From Paramesorhizobium leguminum (GTDB taxonomy: Bacteria; Pseudomonadota; Alphaproteobacteria; Rhizobiales; Rhizobiaceae), in assembly GCF_003217235.1 (NCBI RefSeq), contig NZ_QJTF01000001.1, forward strand, positions 1 through 64,000: a stretch of 64,000 nucleotides of DNA. Reading direction: 5' to 3'. Each line of letters begins with the position of its first letter. Position 1 is the stretch's first letter. Shown here one piece after another: positions 25,180-34,900 of this stretch. The translations under genes were made by a program, and so were the position numbers. The notes under the pieces are model-generated. The model was not told where the DNA came from and ran no database searches. It worked only from the letters and a program-made list of their open reading frames with translations.

Positions 25180-26274
25180 ATGAGGGTGAAATCGCTTTTC
25201 GTGACGACCTGTCTTGCTGTGGCGGCGGCTGTGATGCCGGCGCCCGCGCAGGAGCGGGTGGTCAATGTCTATAACTGGTCGGATTATATCGACGAATCCA
25301 TCCTGGCCGATTTCACCAAGGAAACCGGCATCAAGGTCGTCTATGACGTCTTCGATTCCAACGAGATTCTTGAGACCAAGCTGCTGGCCGGAGGTTCCGG
25401 CTATGATGTCGTCGTGCCCTCGGGCGAGTTCCTTGGACGGCAGATCCCGGCGGCCGTTTTCCAGAAGCTCGACAAGGCGAAGCTGCCGAACATCAAGAAT
25501 ATGTGGGATGTGATCGAGAAGCGCACCGCCGCCTACGATCCGGGCAATGAATATTCCATCAATTACATGTGGGGCACCACCGGCATCGGCTACAACAAGG
25601 CCAAGGTGAAGGCGGCGCTCGGGGTCGACAAGATCGATTCCTGGGATGTGCTGTTCGATCCCGAAAAATCGGCCAAGCTGAAGGATTGCGGCATCCATGT
25701 GCTCGATTCCGCCAGCGAGATGTTGCGCCCGGCGCTGAACTACCTTGGCTTCGATCCCAATTCGCCAAGCGCGGAAAACTTCGCCAAGGCGGAAGAGCTG
25801 TGGGCGAAAGTCCGGCCCAACATCCGCAAGTTCCACTCGTCCGAATATATCAACGCGCTCGCCAATGGCGATATCTGCATGGCGGTCGGCTACTCCGGCG
25901 ATATCTTCCAGGCACGCGACCGCGCCAAGGAGGCGGGGCAGGGCGTCGACATCGGTTATGCTATCCCCAAGGAAGGCGCGCAGATGTGGTTCGACCAGAT
26001 GGCGATTCCCGCCGATGCCAAGCATGTGGCGGAGGCGCATGAGTTCCTGAATTACATCATGCGCCCGGAGGTCATCGCCAAGGCGTCCAACTTCGTCTTC
26101 TACGCCAATGGCAACAAGGCCTCGCAGCCGCTGCTCGACAAGGGGATCATCGACAATCCCGAGATTTATCCCGACGCCGCGACGATGGAAAAGCTCTTCG
26201 TGCCGCTGCCCTATGATACAAAGACGCAGCGTCTGGCGACGCGGGCGTGGACGAAGATTGTGACGGGGCAGTGA
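25180..26274 (+). CDS. potF: Putrescine/polyamine ABC transporter, periplasmic binding protein
   Basis: A 364-residue type-1-like extracellular solute-binding protein of the PotD/PotF group. A Sec signal peptide covers about residues 1-23 (LFVTTCLAVAAAVMPAPAQE) and mature sequence begins near RVVNVYNWSDYIDES. The NWSDYI and GYDVVVPSGEFL segments and the later MWGTTGIGYN match polyamine binders. First gene of potFGHI, separated from potG by a palindromic repeat. PotF rather than PotD is inferred from the neighbouring putrescine-degradation genes. Confidence 0.88.
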   Translation: MRVKSLFVTTCLAVAAAVMPAPAQERVVNVYNWSDYIDESILADFTKETGIKVVYDVFDSNEILETKLLAGGSGYDVVVPSGEFLGRQIPAAVFQKLDKAKLPNIKNMWDVIEKRTAAYDPGNEYSINYMWGTTGIGYNKAKVKAALGVDKIDSWDVLFDPEKSAKLKDCGIHVLDSASEMLRPALNYLGFDPNSPSAENFAKAEELWAKVRPNIRKFHSSEYINALANGDICMAVGYSGDIFQARDRAKEAGQGVDIGYAIPKEGAQMWFDQMAIPADAKHVAEAHEFLNYIMRPEVIAKASNFVFYANGNKASQPLLDKGIIDNPEIYPDAATMEKLFVPLPYDTKTQRLATRAWTKIVTGQ

Positions 26275-26284
26275 GGGACTCGCG

Positions 26285-26427
26285 CCCTCCTTCCCCCTTG
26301 CGGGGAAGGTGCCCGCGGAGCGGGCGGATGGGGGTGGTGACGTTTGAGCCAACGGTCTCCAGCAGAGGCACAAACGTCACCACCCCCACCCGGCCCTTCG
26401 GGCCACCCTCCCCGCAAGGGGGAGGGC
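26285..26427. repeat. Dispersed palindromic repeat, family C, copy 2
   Basis: CTCCTTCCCCCTTGCGGGGA...CGGATGGGGGTGGTGACGTTT and its inverted partner AAACGTCACCACCCCCACCC...CCCCGCAAGGGGGAGGG. It starts 10 bases after potF and lies between potF and potG; such hairpins may stabilise the binding-protein part of the mRNA. Confidence 0.88.
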
Positions 26428-26498
26428 GCAAACGTCACACACCCTTCAAAAACACCCTATAAGGGCGCTATCACATACTGAATTAAGTGGGGAGCCGG

Positions 26499-27644
26499 AT
26501 GGAATCCTTTGGAAGTTTTCGCCGCAAGTTCGCGCCTTGGAATGATCCGGCCGCGAAGCCCTACATAACGTTCGAGAAAGTCACCAAGATCTTCGGCGAT
26601 TTCACTGCCGTCGATGATCTATCGCTCGATGTCTTCAACCGCGAATTCTTCGCGCTGCTGGGCGCATCCGGTTGCGGCAAGACCACGCTCATGCGCATGC
26701 TGGCAGGCTTCGAGGAGCCGACATCGGGCCGTATCCTGCTCGATGGTCAGGATTTGCGTGGCATTCCGCCTTACCGCCGCCCGGTCAACATGATGTTCCA
26801 ATCCTACGCGCTGTTTCCGCATATGACGGTGGAGGGCAACATCGCCTTCGGCCTCAAACAGGACGGCATGGCGAAATCGGAAATCGACGCGCGCGTCGGC
26901 GAGATGCTGAAGCTCGTCAAGCTGGAAAAATTCGCCAAGCGCAAGCCGCATCAATTGTCCGGCGGTCAGCGCCAGCGCGTGGCGCTCGCCCGCGCCGTGG
27001 CCAAGCGCCCGAAAGTGCTGCTGCTGGATGAGCCGCTCGGCGCGCTCGACAAGAAGCTGCGCGAGGAAACGCAGTTCGAGCTGATGGATTTGCAAGTCAA
27101 GCTCGGCCTCACCTTCATGGTCGTCACCCACGATCAGGAGGAGGCAATGACCATGGCCGACCGCATTGCGGTGATGGACCATGGCCGCATCATGCAGGTG
27201 GCGACGCCGGCGGAAGTCTATGAGGCGCCCGCTTCCAAATTCGTCGCGGATTTCATCGGCAATGTGAATATTCTGGACGGCACGGTCGAGAAGGTCGCCA
27301 ATGGCGAGGCGGAGATCACCGCCGCCGCACAAGGCCTTACCATCCGCGCCGAGACGGGCAAGGCGCTTGCTCCCGGCCAAAAGGTGTGGTTCGCGGTGCG
27401 GCCGGAGAAGATCCGCATCAACAGGGAAAAGCCGCAGGATGCGTCGTTCAACGCGGTCGAGGGCGAGTTGTGGGACATCGCCTATTTCGGCGACATGACG
27501 GTGTTCCACGTCCGGCTCGACAACGGAACCTTGATCAAGGCGGCGAGCCTCAACGCCGTGCGCAAGACGGAAAACCCGCTGACCTATGATGAGCGCGTCT
27601 GGGTCTCCTTCGATACCGACGCCGGACTGGTGCTGACGGCATGA
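26499..27644 (+). CDS. potG: Polyamine ABC transporter, ATP-binding protein
   Basis: A 381-residue ABC ATPase with C-terminal TOBE region. Walker A GASGCGKTT (about residues 56-64), signature [14 protein letters not shown] (about residue 155), Walker B VLLLDEPLGALD and the switch histidine in VVTHDQEEAM are all present. Energises PotHI at the inner membrane. ATG 26499 with GGGGAG five bases before is preferred over GTG 26487. Overlaps potH by 4 bases (ATGA). Confidence 0.93.
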   Translation: MESFGSFRRKFAPWNDPAAKPYITFEKVTKIFGDFTAVDDLSLDVFNREFFALLGASGCGKTTLMRMLAGFEEPTSGRILLDGQDLRGIPPYRRPVNMMFQSYALFPHMTVEGNIAFGLKQDGMAKSEIDARVGEMLKLVKLEKFAKRKPHQLSGGQRQRVALARAVAKRPKVLLLDEPLGALDKKLREETQFELMDLQVKLGLTFMVVTHDQEEAMTMADRIAVMDHGRIMQVATPAEVYEAPASKFVADFIGNVNILDGTVEKVANGEAEITAAAQGLTIRAETGKALAPGQKVWFAVRPEKIRINREKPQDASFNAVEGELWDIAYFGDMTVFHVRLDNGTLIKAASLNAVRKTENPLTYDERVWVSFDTDAGLVLTA

Positions 27645-28570
27645 GGGGGAATGCGGCCATGCAGAAGCTCATCGCAGCCATTGCCGGGCGGCTCGTCATC
27701 ATCGTGCCCTATCTCTGGCTTTTGATCCTCTTTCTCATCCCGTTCTTCATCGTTTTCAAGATTTCGCTGTCGCAAACGGCGATCGCGATTCCGCCCTATA
27801 CGCCGGTCTTCAATCTGGCTGACGGGATCGCGGCGAATTGGGACAAGCTGAAGGAACTTTCCTTCGCCAATTATCTTTGGCTGCTGGATGATCCGCTCTA
27901 TTACAAGGCCTATCTGTCGAGCTTCTTCATCGCCGCCGTCTCGACGGTGCTGACGCTCCTGATCGCCTATCCGCTTAGCCTTGGCATGGCGCGCGCGCCC
28001 CTAACCTTGCGCCCGACATTGCTGATGCTGGTGATCCTGCCATTCTGGACGAGCTTCCTCATCCGCGTCTATGCCTGGATCGCCATCCTCAAGCCGGAAG
28101 GACTGCTCAACCAGTTCCTGATGTGGGCGCATGTCATCGACACGCCGCTCAATATTTTGAACACCAACACCGCCGTCTTCATCGGCATCGTCTATTCCTA
28201 CCTGCCCTTCATGGTGCTGCCGATCTATTCGGCCCTGGAAAAGATGGATCATTCGCTGATCGAGGCCGCGCAGGATCTGGGTTCGCCGCCATTCGCCGCT
28301 TTCTGGAAGATCACCTTCCCGCTTTCGATCCCCGGCGTGATCGCGGGCTGCTTCCTCGTTTTCATCCCGGCGATGGGTGAATTCGTCATTCCCGACCTTC
28401 TGGGCGGATCGCAGACGCTGATGATCGGCAAGACGCTGTGGAGCGAGTTCTTCTCCAACCGCGACTGGCCGGTCTCCTCGGCCGTCGCCGTGGTGCTGCT
28501 CGTGATTCTGATCGTGCCGATCGTGCTGTTTCAGCGGGCGCAGGCGCGCGCGCAGGAAGAGGGGAGGTAG
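27641..28570 (+). CDS. potH: Polyamine ABC transporter, permease
   Basis: A 309-residue inner-membrane permease with about six membrane segments, the first near residues 20-40 (PYLWLLILFLIPFFIVFKISL). The coupling loop EAAQDLGSPPFAAFWKITFPLSIPG (EAA motif, about residue 205) contacts PotG. The start overlaps the potG stop; ATG 27659 is an alternative. potI follows after a 183-base gap filled by a family E repeat. Confidence 0.92.
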   Translation: MRGNAAMQKLIAAIAGRLVIIVPYLWLLILFLIPFFIVFKISLSQTAIAIPPYTPVFNLADGIAANWDKLKELSFANYLWLLDDPLYYKAYLSSFFIAAVSTVLTLLIAYPLSLGMARAPLTLRPTLLMLVILPFWTSFLIRVYAWIAILKPEGLLNQFLMWAHVIDTPLNILNTNTAVFIGIVYSYLPFMVLPIYSALEKMDHSLIEAAQDLGSPPFAAFWKITFPLSIPGVIAGCFLVFIPAMGEFVIPDLLGGSQTLMIGKTLWSEFFSNRDWPVSSAVAVVLLVILIVPIVLFQRAQARAQEEGR

Positions 28571-28615
28571 TGTGGATTTGATGAGAAAAACTGGGATGGA
28601 TAATTCCTTCAATGT

Positions 28616-28742
28616 CACCCTTCACCCTCGTGGTTCGAGGCTCGCTTCGCTCGCACCTCACCATGAGGGTGAAGGGGAGCGGCGCTTGAGTAGCCCTCAT
28701 CCTGAGGTGCGAGCAAAGCGAGCCTCGAAGGGCGAGGGCGCT
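28616..28742. repeat. Dispersed palindromic repeat, family E, copy 2
   Basis: CACCCTCGTGGTTCGAGGCT...CACCTCACCATGAGGGTGA and CCCTCATCCTGAGGTGCGAG...GCGAGCCTCGAAGGGCGAGG form two inverted modules inside the potH-potI gap. potI begins 11 bases after it. Confidence 0.87.
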
Positions 28743-28753
28743 AGGAGCGAGCA

Positions 28754-29575
28754 ATGAACCACACCTGGTCGCGTTTCAACATCGCCTCGGTCGTGCTGGG
28801 CTTTGCGTTTCTCTATCTGCCCATCGTGCTGCTGGTGATCTATTCCTTCAACGAATCCCGCCTCGTCACCGTCTGGGCCGGGTTCTCGACGAAATGGTAT
28901 GTCGAGCTTTTCCATAATCGCGCGCTGATGGATGCCGCATGGGTTACCGCCCGCGTTGCCCTGCTTTCGGCAACGGTGGCGACGGTGCTGGGAACGCTCG
29001 CGGCCATCGCTCTCACGCGCTACACCCGCTTTCGCGGGCGCCTGCTTTTCTCCGGCATGATCTATGCGCCGCTGGTCATGCCGGAAGTCATCACCGGTCT
29101 CTCCCTGCTTCTGCTTTTCGTAGCGATCGGCTTCGACCGAGGCTTCTGGACGGTGACATTGGCCCACATCACCTTCTCCATGTGCTTCGTCGCGGTGGTG
29201 GTGCAATCGAGGCTCGTCACCTTCGACCGCTCGCTCGAGGAAGCGGCGATGGACTTGGGCGCGCCGCCCGTCACCACGTTCCTGCATGTCACGCTGCCCG
29301 TCATCCTGCCCGCCATCATCTCCGGCTGGATGCTCGCCTTCACGCTTTCACTGGACGATCTTGTCATCGCAAGCTTCACCTCCGGCCCCGGCGCGACCAC
29401 CTTGCCGATGAAAATCTACAGCCAGGTGCGCCTTGGCGTAACGCCTGAGATCAACGCCATCTGCACAATCCTCATCGCCATCGTCGCAACGGGTGTCATC
29501 ATCGTGTCGCTCGTCAACAAGCGGCGCGAGGTGCAGAGGATGCGGGATGAGCAGGCGGCTTTTCGGGGGCAGTAG
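28754..29575 (+). CDS. potI: Polyamine ABC transporter, permease
   Basis: A 273-residue inner-membrane permease, partner of PotH. Membrane segments begin at about residue 10 (ASVVLGFAFLYLPIVLLVIYSF), and the EAA coupling motif EEAAMDLGAPPVTTFLHVTLP lies near residue 160. It ends in a stop codon TAG (29573-29575) that falls across the first two units of a tandem-repeat array, so the last codons (Gly-Gln) also derive from repeat sequence. Confidence 0.92.
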   Translation: MNHTWSRFNIASVVLGFAFLYLPIVLLVIYSFNESRLVTVWAGFSTKWYVELFHNRALMDAAWVTARVALLSATVATVLGTLAAIALTRYTRFRGRLLFSGMIYAPLVMPEVITGLSLLLLFVAIGFDRGFWTVTLAHITFSMCFVAVVVQSRLVTFDRSLEEAAMDLGAPPVTTFLHVTLPVILPAIISGWMLAFTLSLDDLVIASFTSGPGATTLPMKIYSQVRLGVTPEINAICTILIAIVATGVIIVSLVNKRREVQRMRDEQAAFRGQ

Positions 29576-29692
29576 GGCAGTAAGGCAGTAGGGCAATATG
29601 TTTTTGTCGCTATTGTATTCACGCAGACAAAGAGCTTTCTTTTTTACTGCCCTATTGCCTACTGCCCTACTGCCCTACTGCCCTATTTCCCC
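29566..29692. mobile_element. Inverted short-tandem-repeat element, octamer AGGGCAGT, no gene
   Basis: Left array: GGGGCAGT AGGGCAGT AAGGCAGT AGGGCAAT (29566-29597). Right array, inverted: ACTGCCCT ATTGCCT and three ACTGCCCT, then ATTTCCCC (29646-29692). The interior is 48 bases (29598-29645) with no reading frame. The potI stop TAG (29573-29575) and the asmA-like stop (CTA, 29683-29685) both fall on junctions between repeat units. The unit is the same octamer described in Brucella variable-number fingerprint loci. Confidence 0.75.
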
Positions 29693-31602
29693 ATCGGCGA
29701 AATAAACGGCCTGTCCCATGAGCCGCCGACGAAGAAGTTGATCGGCGGCTGCGCTGGCGGGGCTTGAGGGGGCGCCGCTGGGGGCTGCGTTTGGTTCTGC
29801 CCCTCGGGCGGGGTCTGCGGCTGCGCCTGTGCCGCAGGGAATGCGATTTCGCCCGAAAGCGCCAGACTCTTGTCGAGGAAGGGCACGATGCCGGCAAGCG
29901 TCAGGACGCCATTGCCCGTCTGAACCTGCGCATTTTCCAGCGTTGCCACCCCTTCGGCAATTGCTGCCTTCACGCTCAAGCGATTGAAGCCGAGCGATGC
30001 GTCCTGCTTGCGCTCTAGAGCGAAGAAGCGCTGGGTGCGCGCCTTGTTCGTGAAATCGCCGAAATCGAAACCTTGCATCTGCCCTTGGCCAAGATCGAGT
30101 GATACGGTGCCGCTGGCGTTGTCAAGGAGCGAAGACCACCGGTCGAGCGGGCTCTTCAGGTTAAGCGACACCATCCCTTTGCCGGTCAGGAACGGCTGCA
30201 TGCCGAACGCGGAAACGAGCGCGGCGCTGTCCACATCGGTTCCATTGAAGCGCAACTCGCCATTGGCGCCGTTCGCTCCTTGGGTGATCTGGACATTGGC
30301 CTGCAGCGACCCGTTGAAGGCCTTGGCATCGCCGATGTCGAAAATCGCCCGCCCGTCGCTCACTTGTATCGCTGCGGCGAGATTGGCGAGGTTGAGCGCG
30401 CCCACGGTGGCGTTCTGGGCGGAAAGGCGCAGGTCAAGGTTGAGCTGGTTGATGAAGCTCGTGTTGATTTTGTCGTCGCTGCCGGTTGCCTGCAGCGGAA
30501 TGAAAGCGGAGACCAGCGAGCGCAGGTCAAGCGACTGGAAGGCGAGCGTTCCGGTAACGGCGGGCGTCGGCTGATCAAGCCCGATCTCGATCGCGCCCGT
30601 GGCGGATTGCTTGTCGGTCGTGAGCGAGACATCGCTGAATTTCGCCCGCACCGGCGTGAGCGTCATGTTTGCCGCCAGTTCCACCGCTCCGATCAACGAG
30701 CTTTCCCCCGACGATGGCAGGCCAGCCCAGCGCATCGTCTCGCTCAATGAGGGAGATTTGGCCGTCAACGCGCCTTCGAAGAACATGCTCTGCGAGATGT
30801 TCGCCTTGCCGTCGAAGGTAAGCGTCAGCGGCTTGGAGGTTATCTCCGCCGTGAGATCGCTCAAGCCTCCTGCAAGCAGAATCAGCGGCTGATTGGCGGT
30901 GAAATTGATTTCCGTCGCCTCTCCGCGCCAATTGGCTTGGCCGTGGAAGCTTGCCGGGCTCGACGTCTGCGGCCAATCGAGCGTGCCGTTGATGTCGGTG
31001 ACCTGTTCTTCCAGCGGCGATCCGAAGCGGCGATAGGCGAGCGACCCGTTTTCGATAACGATGCGGCCGAAGGGTTGCGATACGAGCTGGTCAACCTTCG
31101 GATCGCTCGGATTGCTGGCCACGAGCTTCTTGGCCTCGCGGATCACCATGCCGAGCCGGCCTTGGGAATTGGTCGCCGCCGAGAAAAGCTGCGGCAGGTC
31201 CGTCACCGGCTCATTCAGCCGGAAGCGGGGGTGGATGAGGCGCGTTTCCGAGAATGATATATGCCCGAGAAGAGCATCGATGGGTGAAAGTTCCACATCG
31301 ATGCGGTCGGCGCTCATGAATGGCGGTTGGCCGCTTTGCCCGACCTTGCTCAAGGTGACGCCGCTCAGCGATGCCTGAAAGACCGGGAAGACCGTCAGAT
31401 GCGGCGGCTGGCGCAGTTCCACGCTATAACCGGTCCAGGCGCTGAGATCTTGTGCCAGCCGGACGCGGATTGCATCGGTCGAGACGATGGAGGGAAGCGC
31501 TAGAATACCCGCCACGACGGCGGCGAAGCCAAGGACGATAATCGCCAGTATGATGCGTATCAATCGAGGCCAGGACATTGTGCGTCGTTTACGTCTGAGC
31601 AT
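29683..31602 (-). CDS. AsmA-family protein
   Basis: A 639-residue protein with an N-terminal membrane anchor (about residues 12-38, RLIRIILAIIVLGFAAVVAGIL) and a long periplasmic region of AsmA type, thought to act in outer-membrane lipid homeostasis. Repeated beta-rich segments with SLDL, LNLK and DLRS patterns fit the family's bridge-like beta-taco fold. The C-terminus is Pro/Gln-rich (PPEGQNQTQPPAAPPQAPP). ATG 31602 is used; ATG 31578 is possible. The stop codon TAG lies in the right array of the 29566-29692 element. Confidence 0.8.
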   Translation of the reverse strand: MLRRKRRTMSWPRLIRIILAIIVLGFAAVVAGILALPSIVSTDAIRVRLAQDLSAWTGYSVELRQPPHLTVFPVFQASLSGVTLSKVGQSGQPPFMSADRIDVELSPIDALLGHISFSETRLIHPRFRLNEPVTDLPQLFSAATNSQGRLGMVIREAKKLVASNPSDPKVDQLVSQPFGRIVIENGSLAYRRFGSPLEEQVTDINGTLDWPQTSSPASFHGQANWRGEATEINFTANQPLILLAGGLSDLTAEITSKPLTLTFDGKANISQSMFFEGALTAKSPSLSETMRWAGLPSSGESSLIGAVELAANMTLTPVRAKFSDVSLTTDKQSATGAIEIGLDQPTPAVTGTLAFQSLDLRSLVSAFIPLQATGSDDKINTSFINQLNLDLRLSAQNATVGALNLANLAAAIQVSDGRAIFDIGDAKAFNGSLQANVQITQGANGANGELRFNGTDVDSAALVSAFGMQPFLTGKGMVSLNLKSPLDRWSSLLDNASGTVSLDLGQGQMQGFDFGDFTNKARTQRFFALERKQDASLGFNRLSVKAAIAEGVATLENAQVQTGNGVLTLAGIVPFLDKSLALSGEIAFPAAQAQPQTPPEGQNQTQPPAAPPQAPPAQPPINFFVGGSWDRPFISPMGK

Positions 31603-31739
31603 GACCCTTGTCCCAAGAGTTTCAGATTTTTCGCACAGGATCATCCGACGAAATTAAATAAGCCACTCATTATACGTTTAACCGAGCCATATGGCAATTC
31701 AGGGTTTCATCTGGCTTTTATCAATAAACCGTCCGTCGA

Positions 31740-31923
31740 TCCCTGTGCCGGTAATAAAAAATTTCTGCATTCTGTTAGGATATTATTAAGGAACAGCGCG
31801 CGATAAAGGCATTAACACACTGGTAAGGGTGATTGCCCAGCGCGGGTTTGCGCCTCATGCTTTTGTGCCTCTTTCTCTGTTGTACAGCTCCTAATTGCGC
31901 CGGCTTGTCCGGCGCTTTTTTTT
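31740..31923 (+). ncRNA. Probable small RNA (5' end not defined)
   Basis: A strong plus-strand intrinsic terminator (31897-31923) has no plus-strand coding gene upstream; the preceding gene is on the minus strand and starts at 31602. An untranslated transcript initiated somewhere between about 31650 and 31850 is the simplest explanation. The stretch before the hairpin has pyrimidine-rich loops (GTGCCTCTTTCTCTGTTG). No Rfam family is recognised and I see no convincing promoter, so the start given is arbitrary. Confidence 0.4.
31897..31923 (+). terminator. Intrinsic terminator directly before a tandem-repeat array
   Basis: GCGCCGG (31897-31903), loop CTTGT, CCGGCGC (31909-31915), then eight T (31916-31923). 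The array at 31924 begins on the next base. On the minus strand no U-tract follows the stem, so it works in the plus direction. Confidence 0.85.
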
Positions 31924-31995
31924 AGTGAGATGGGGAACAGTGAGATAGTGAACAAGAGAAAACCTATATTTTTCGCTCACTGCTCACTGCTCACT
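31924..31995. mobile_element. Inverted short-tandem-repeat element, AGTGAGC-type, no gene
   Basis: Left array: AGTGAGAT GGGGAAC AGTGAGAT AGTGAAC (31924-31953). Right array: three GCTCACT heptamers (31975-31995), inverted relative to the left. The interior is 21 bases. The left edge abuts a terminator U-tract and the right edge lies in the TAG stop of the histidine kinase gene (31994-31996). Same unit as the element at 59814-59891. Confidence 0.7.
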
Positions 31996-34900
31996 AATCC
32001 GCCAGCACCCGCGTCGAGGGGAAGGAGACTTCCACCATGGTGCCGTTGCCCGGCGTAGATTCGATGGAGAAGACTGCCCTGTTGGCTTCGACCATCGCCT
32101 TGGTCAGCGGAAGTCCAAGGCCGGTTCCGTTCTGGCGCCAGTCCGCATGGCCGTCCGATGGATTGTGCTTCTGCGCGTTCACCTGTTTGAAGGGCTTGAG
32201 AGCCTGCTCGATTTCCGCGTCGCTCATGCCTATGCCGGTATCGCGCACCCTTATGACCACGCCGCCATTCGCCTCGTAGCTGGTCGAGACAATCACCTGT
32301 CCGCCCGGCGCCGTGAAGCGCACGGCATTCGACAGAAGATTGAGCGCGATCTGCTTGATCGAGCGCACATCGGCGACGATTTCCGGCAGGTTCGCCGGAA
32401 AGCTGGAACGGATGATCACACGCTCGCGGTTCGCCTGCGGCTGCATGATCGCCACAGCTTCGGCGATGGCGTCGTTGAGCGAAACCGCTTCGAAGTCCAT
32501 ATCCAGGCCGCCCGCCTCGATCTTGGAGATGTCGAGCAGATCGTTGACCAGCGCCAGCACATGATTGCCCGAGCGGTTGATGTCGCGTAGGTAATCGCGG
32601 TAGCGCTCATTGCCGACAGGGCCGAATTTTTCATCCGCCATCAATTCCGAAAAGCCGATGATGGCGTTGAGCGGCGTACGGATCTCATGGCTGATGCGCG
32701 CCAGGAAGTCCGTTTTCTGGCTGGAAGCCCGCTCCGCCTCGCGCCGCGCGTTGGTCAGTTCTTCCTCGGCCCGCTTCCACTGCGTGATGTCGCGCAGCAC
32801 CGCGCAATAGCTGTTGGAAGCCGCCAGCTTGCCGATTGTCATGAACATCGGGATGAAGCGGCCTTGCGCCTCGCGGCCTATAACCTCGCGCCCATCGTTG
32901 AGCACGCTCGCCACGCCGTTTTCCGCCAGCCCGTCGAGATAATCCAGCGCCGCGCGCTGGCTCTCGATGGCGAAGAGCACGGAAAAGGATTTTCCCTTGA
33001 TCTGCCCCGGCTCATAGCCAAAGAGGGCCTCCGCCGAATGGTTCATCGAGCGGATCAGGCCATCGGGTCCGATGATGACCACGCCATCCGTCGCCGTGTC
33101 GAGAATGCTTGTCAGTTCTCCGATGCGGGTTTCGAGCGCGCGCCGTTCTTCCGTCGTGAGGGGTATCTCATCGACCGGCGTCGTCTCGGCAGGCTTGGGT
33201 GCGTCGGGCTGCGGCATCAGGCTCAACATCAGAGCCCGGCCGCCCTTCCATGAAATCGCCTGCAGATGCGCTTCCACCGCCCGCTCATTGCCATCGGCGC
33301 GACGGAGCATCATGGCGCCGGGCCTGCCGTCCTCGCCTACCTCGCGTTCCGCGAAAAGCGCAGCAAGGCCGCCCGCGTCGATAAGCGCCCCGGTCGTTTC
33401 ATGGCCCGTCAAATCGAGCAGCGCCTGATTGGCATAATGCACGGTATCGCCGGAATGGACGAGCACAGGCAAAGGCAGCCGCGCGATGATCGAGGCATCA
33501 TCTTCCTCGATGTCTGTCGCAGCTTGCTCTTCGGCAATCTCGGGATCGGAAGGGGGAGGGGCAAGCGTTTCCGCCTCTTCCCTCTCAAGGGGCAAACCTG
33601 TGGGCGGCTCCGCTACTTCGTCACGTTGGGCAAGGTGGCTCGCCTCCGAGGGTTGCTCTGCGGCAGGCGCGGGCGTGTCGGCTGCCTGTGGCTGGACCGG
33701 CGCCTCGTTCCGGGCAGGAAGAATGCCGCCTTTCCGCAGCCGGTCGGCAATTTCGCGAAAGGCATTGCGTTCTGTCTGCGTCAGGCCGGTGCTTTCGGGG
33801 CGGGGGGCGCGATGTTCTTCCAGCCGGATGATCTTGTCATGAACGCGCCGCCCGGTGGTGGGCGTCAATTGCAACGCCGGCGCTTCTCCCTGGAAGGGAT
33901 CGGGCTTTGCCGGTTCCGATGCGGAAACATCCTGCTTCTGCGCAAGCTTCTCGCCGAGATCGACAATGCTAACGGGTGGGCTAACGGGCGGGGCGATTTC
34001 TTGGGCGTCTGGTTCGTCTTGAGGCTCAGGTTCTTCCACCGTTTCCGTAGGCGCGGCTGCGCCTGCGACAAGCGCCAGGCCGATCGCCTCCGGATCGGCC
34101 ACGGTCTCGCCGATGTGCACCACGCCGAAGCCGCGAAAGCCCTGGAATGTCCGCTCGCGTGAATAAACGGGGAGGGCGGCGAGATCGATGGGCGCGCGAA
34201 GCGACGTACCCTCGATCGGCCAAAGCACCGTGCGCCCGGACCACGTGTCGCGGCCTTCCAGCAGCGCCGCTATCGTTCCATCCTCGTCGAAACCGAAAAC
34301 GCGCGCGACATCGCAGAAGCGACGTCCGATGATATCGGCGGCCTGCGGACCGACGGCGGCGGCGAATTCCGGCGATATCTCGTTGAACACCGTATCCGCG
34401 TCCACCTTCCAGACGAAACGGGCAGGGGCAGCCTCGGGGGCCTGGACGAAGCCGGCGGCCTGCGCGTGGTCCTCAGTCGTCTCACCGACCGGGGCAATCA
34501 CGGTTTGCTCCTCATTGCCGGCTTCTGGGCCGGCTTCTGGTTGCGCCTCGTATTCGCCTTCTTCCTGTTCCTCTTCGGCAGGTTCGGAATGAAGCGTTGG
34601 AAGGGGCTCGGAAGCGGGTAGATCAGGCGTTTCCACCACCGCCGTCTCTTCGGCGAGAGGCGCTTCTTTCTCAGCACCCTGATCCTGTCGAAGCAAGCCC
34701 TCCCGAATGAGAGCGTCCCGCAAGGCATTGGTCGGAGCGGACGCAGGCGCTTCTGCCCCTTCCTTTTTCTCTTCGGCGAAAGGACCGCCAACAATTTCAG
34801 GCGAAGGAATTTCCGCGTCGGCGCTCACCGTTTCCGCGACTGCGGCTACCGGCTGCTCCGCTTGTCCTTCGGCGATAACGAACAACAGATGGCGAGACGG

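Noticed and set aside
25057-26373. 438-codon minus-strand frame opposite potF
   Set aside because: Shadow of potF running into a palindromic repeat; composition typical of antisense frames.
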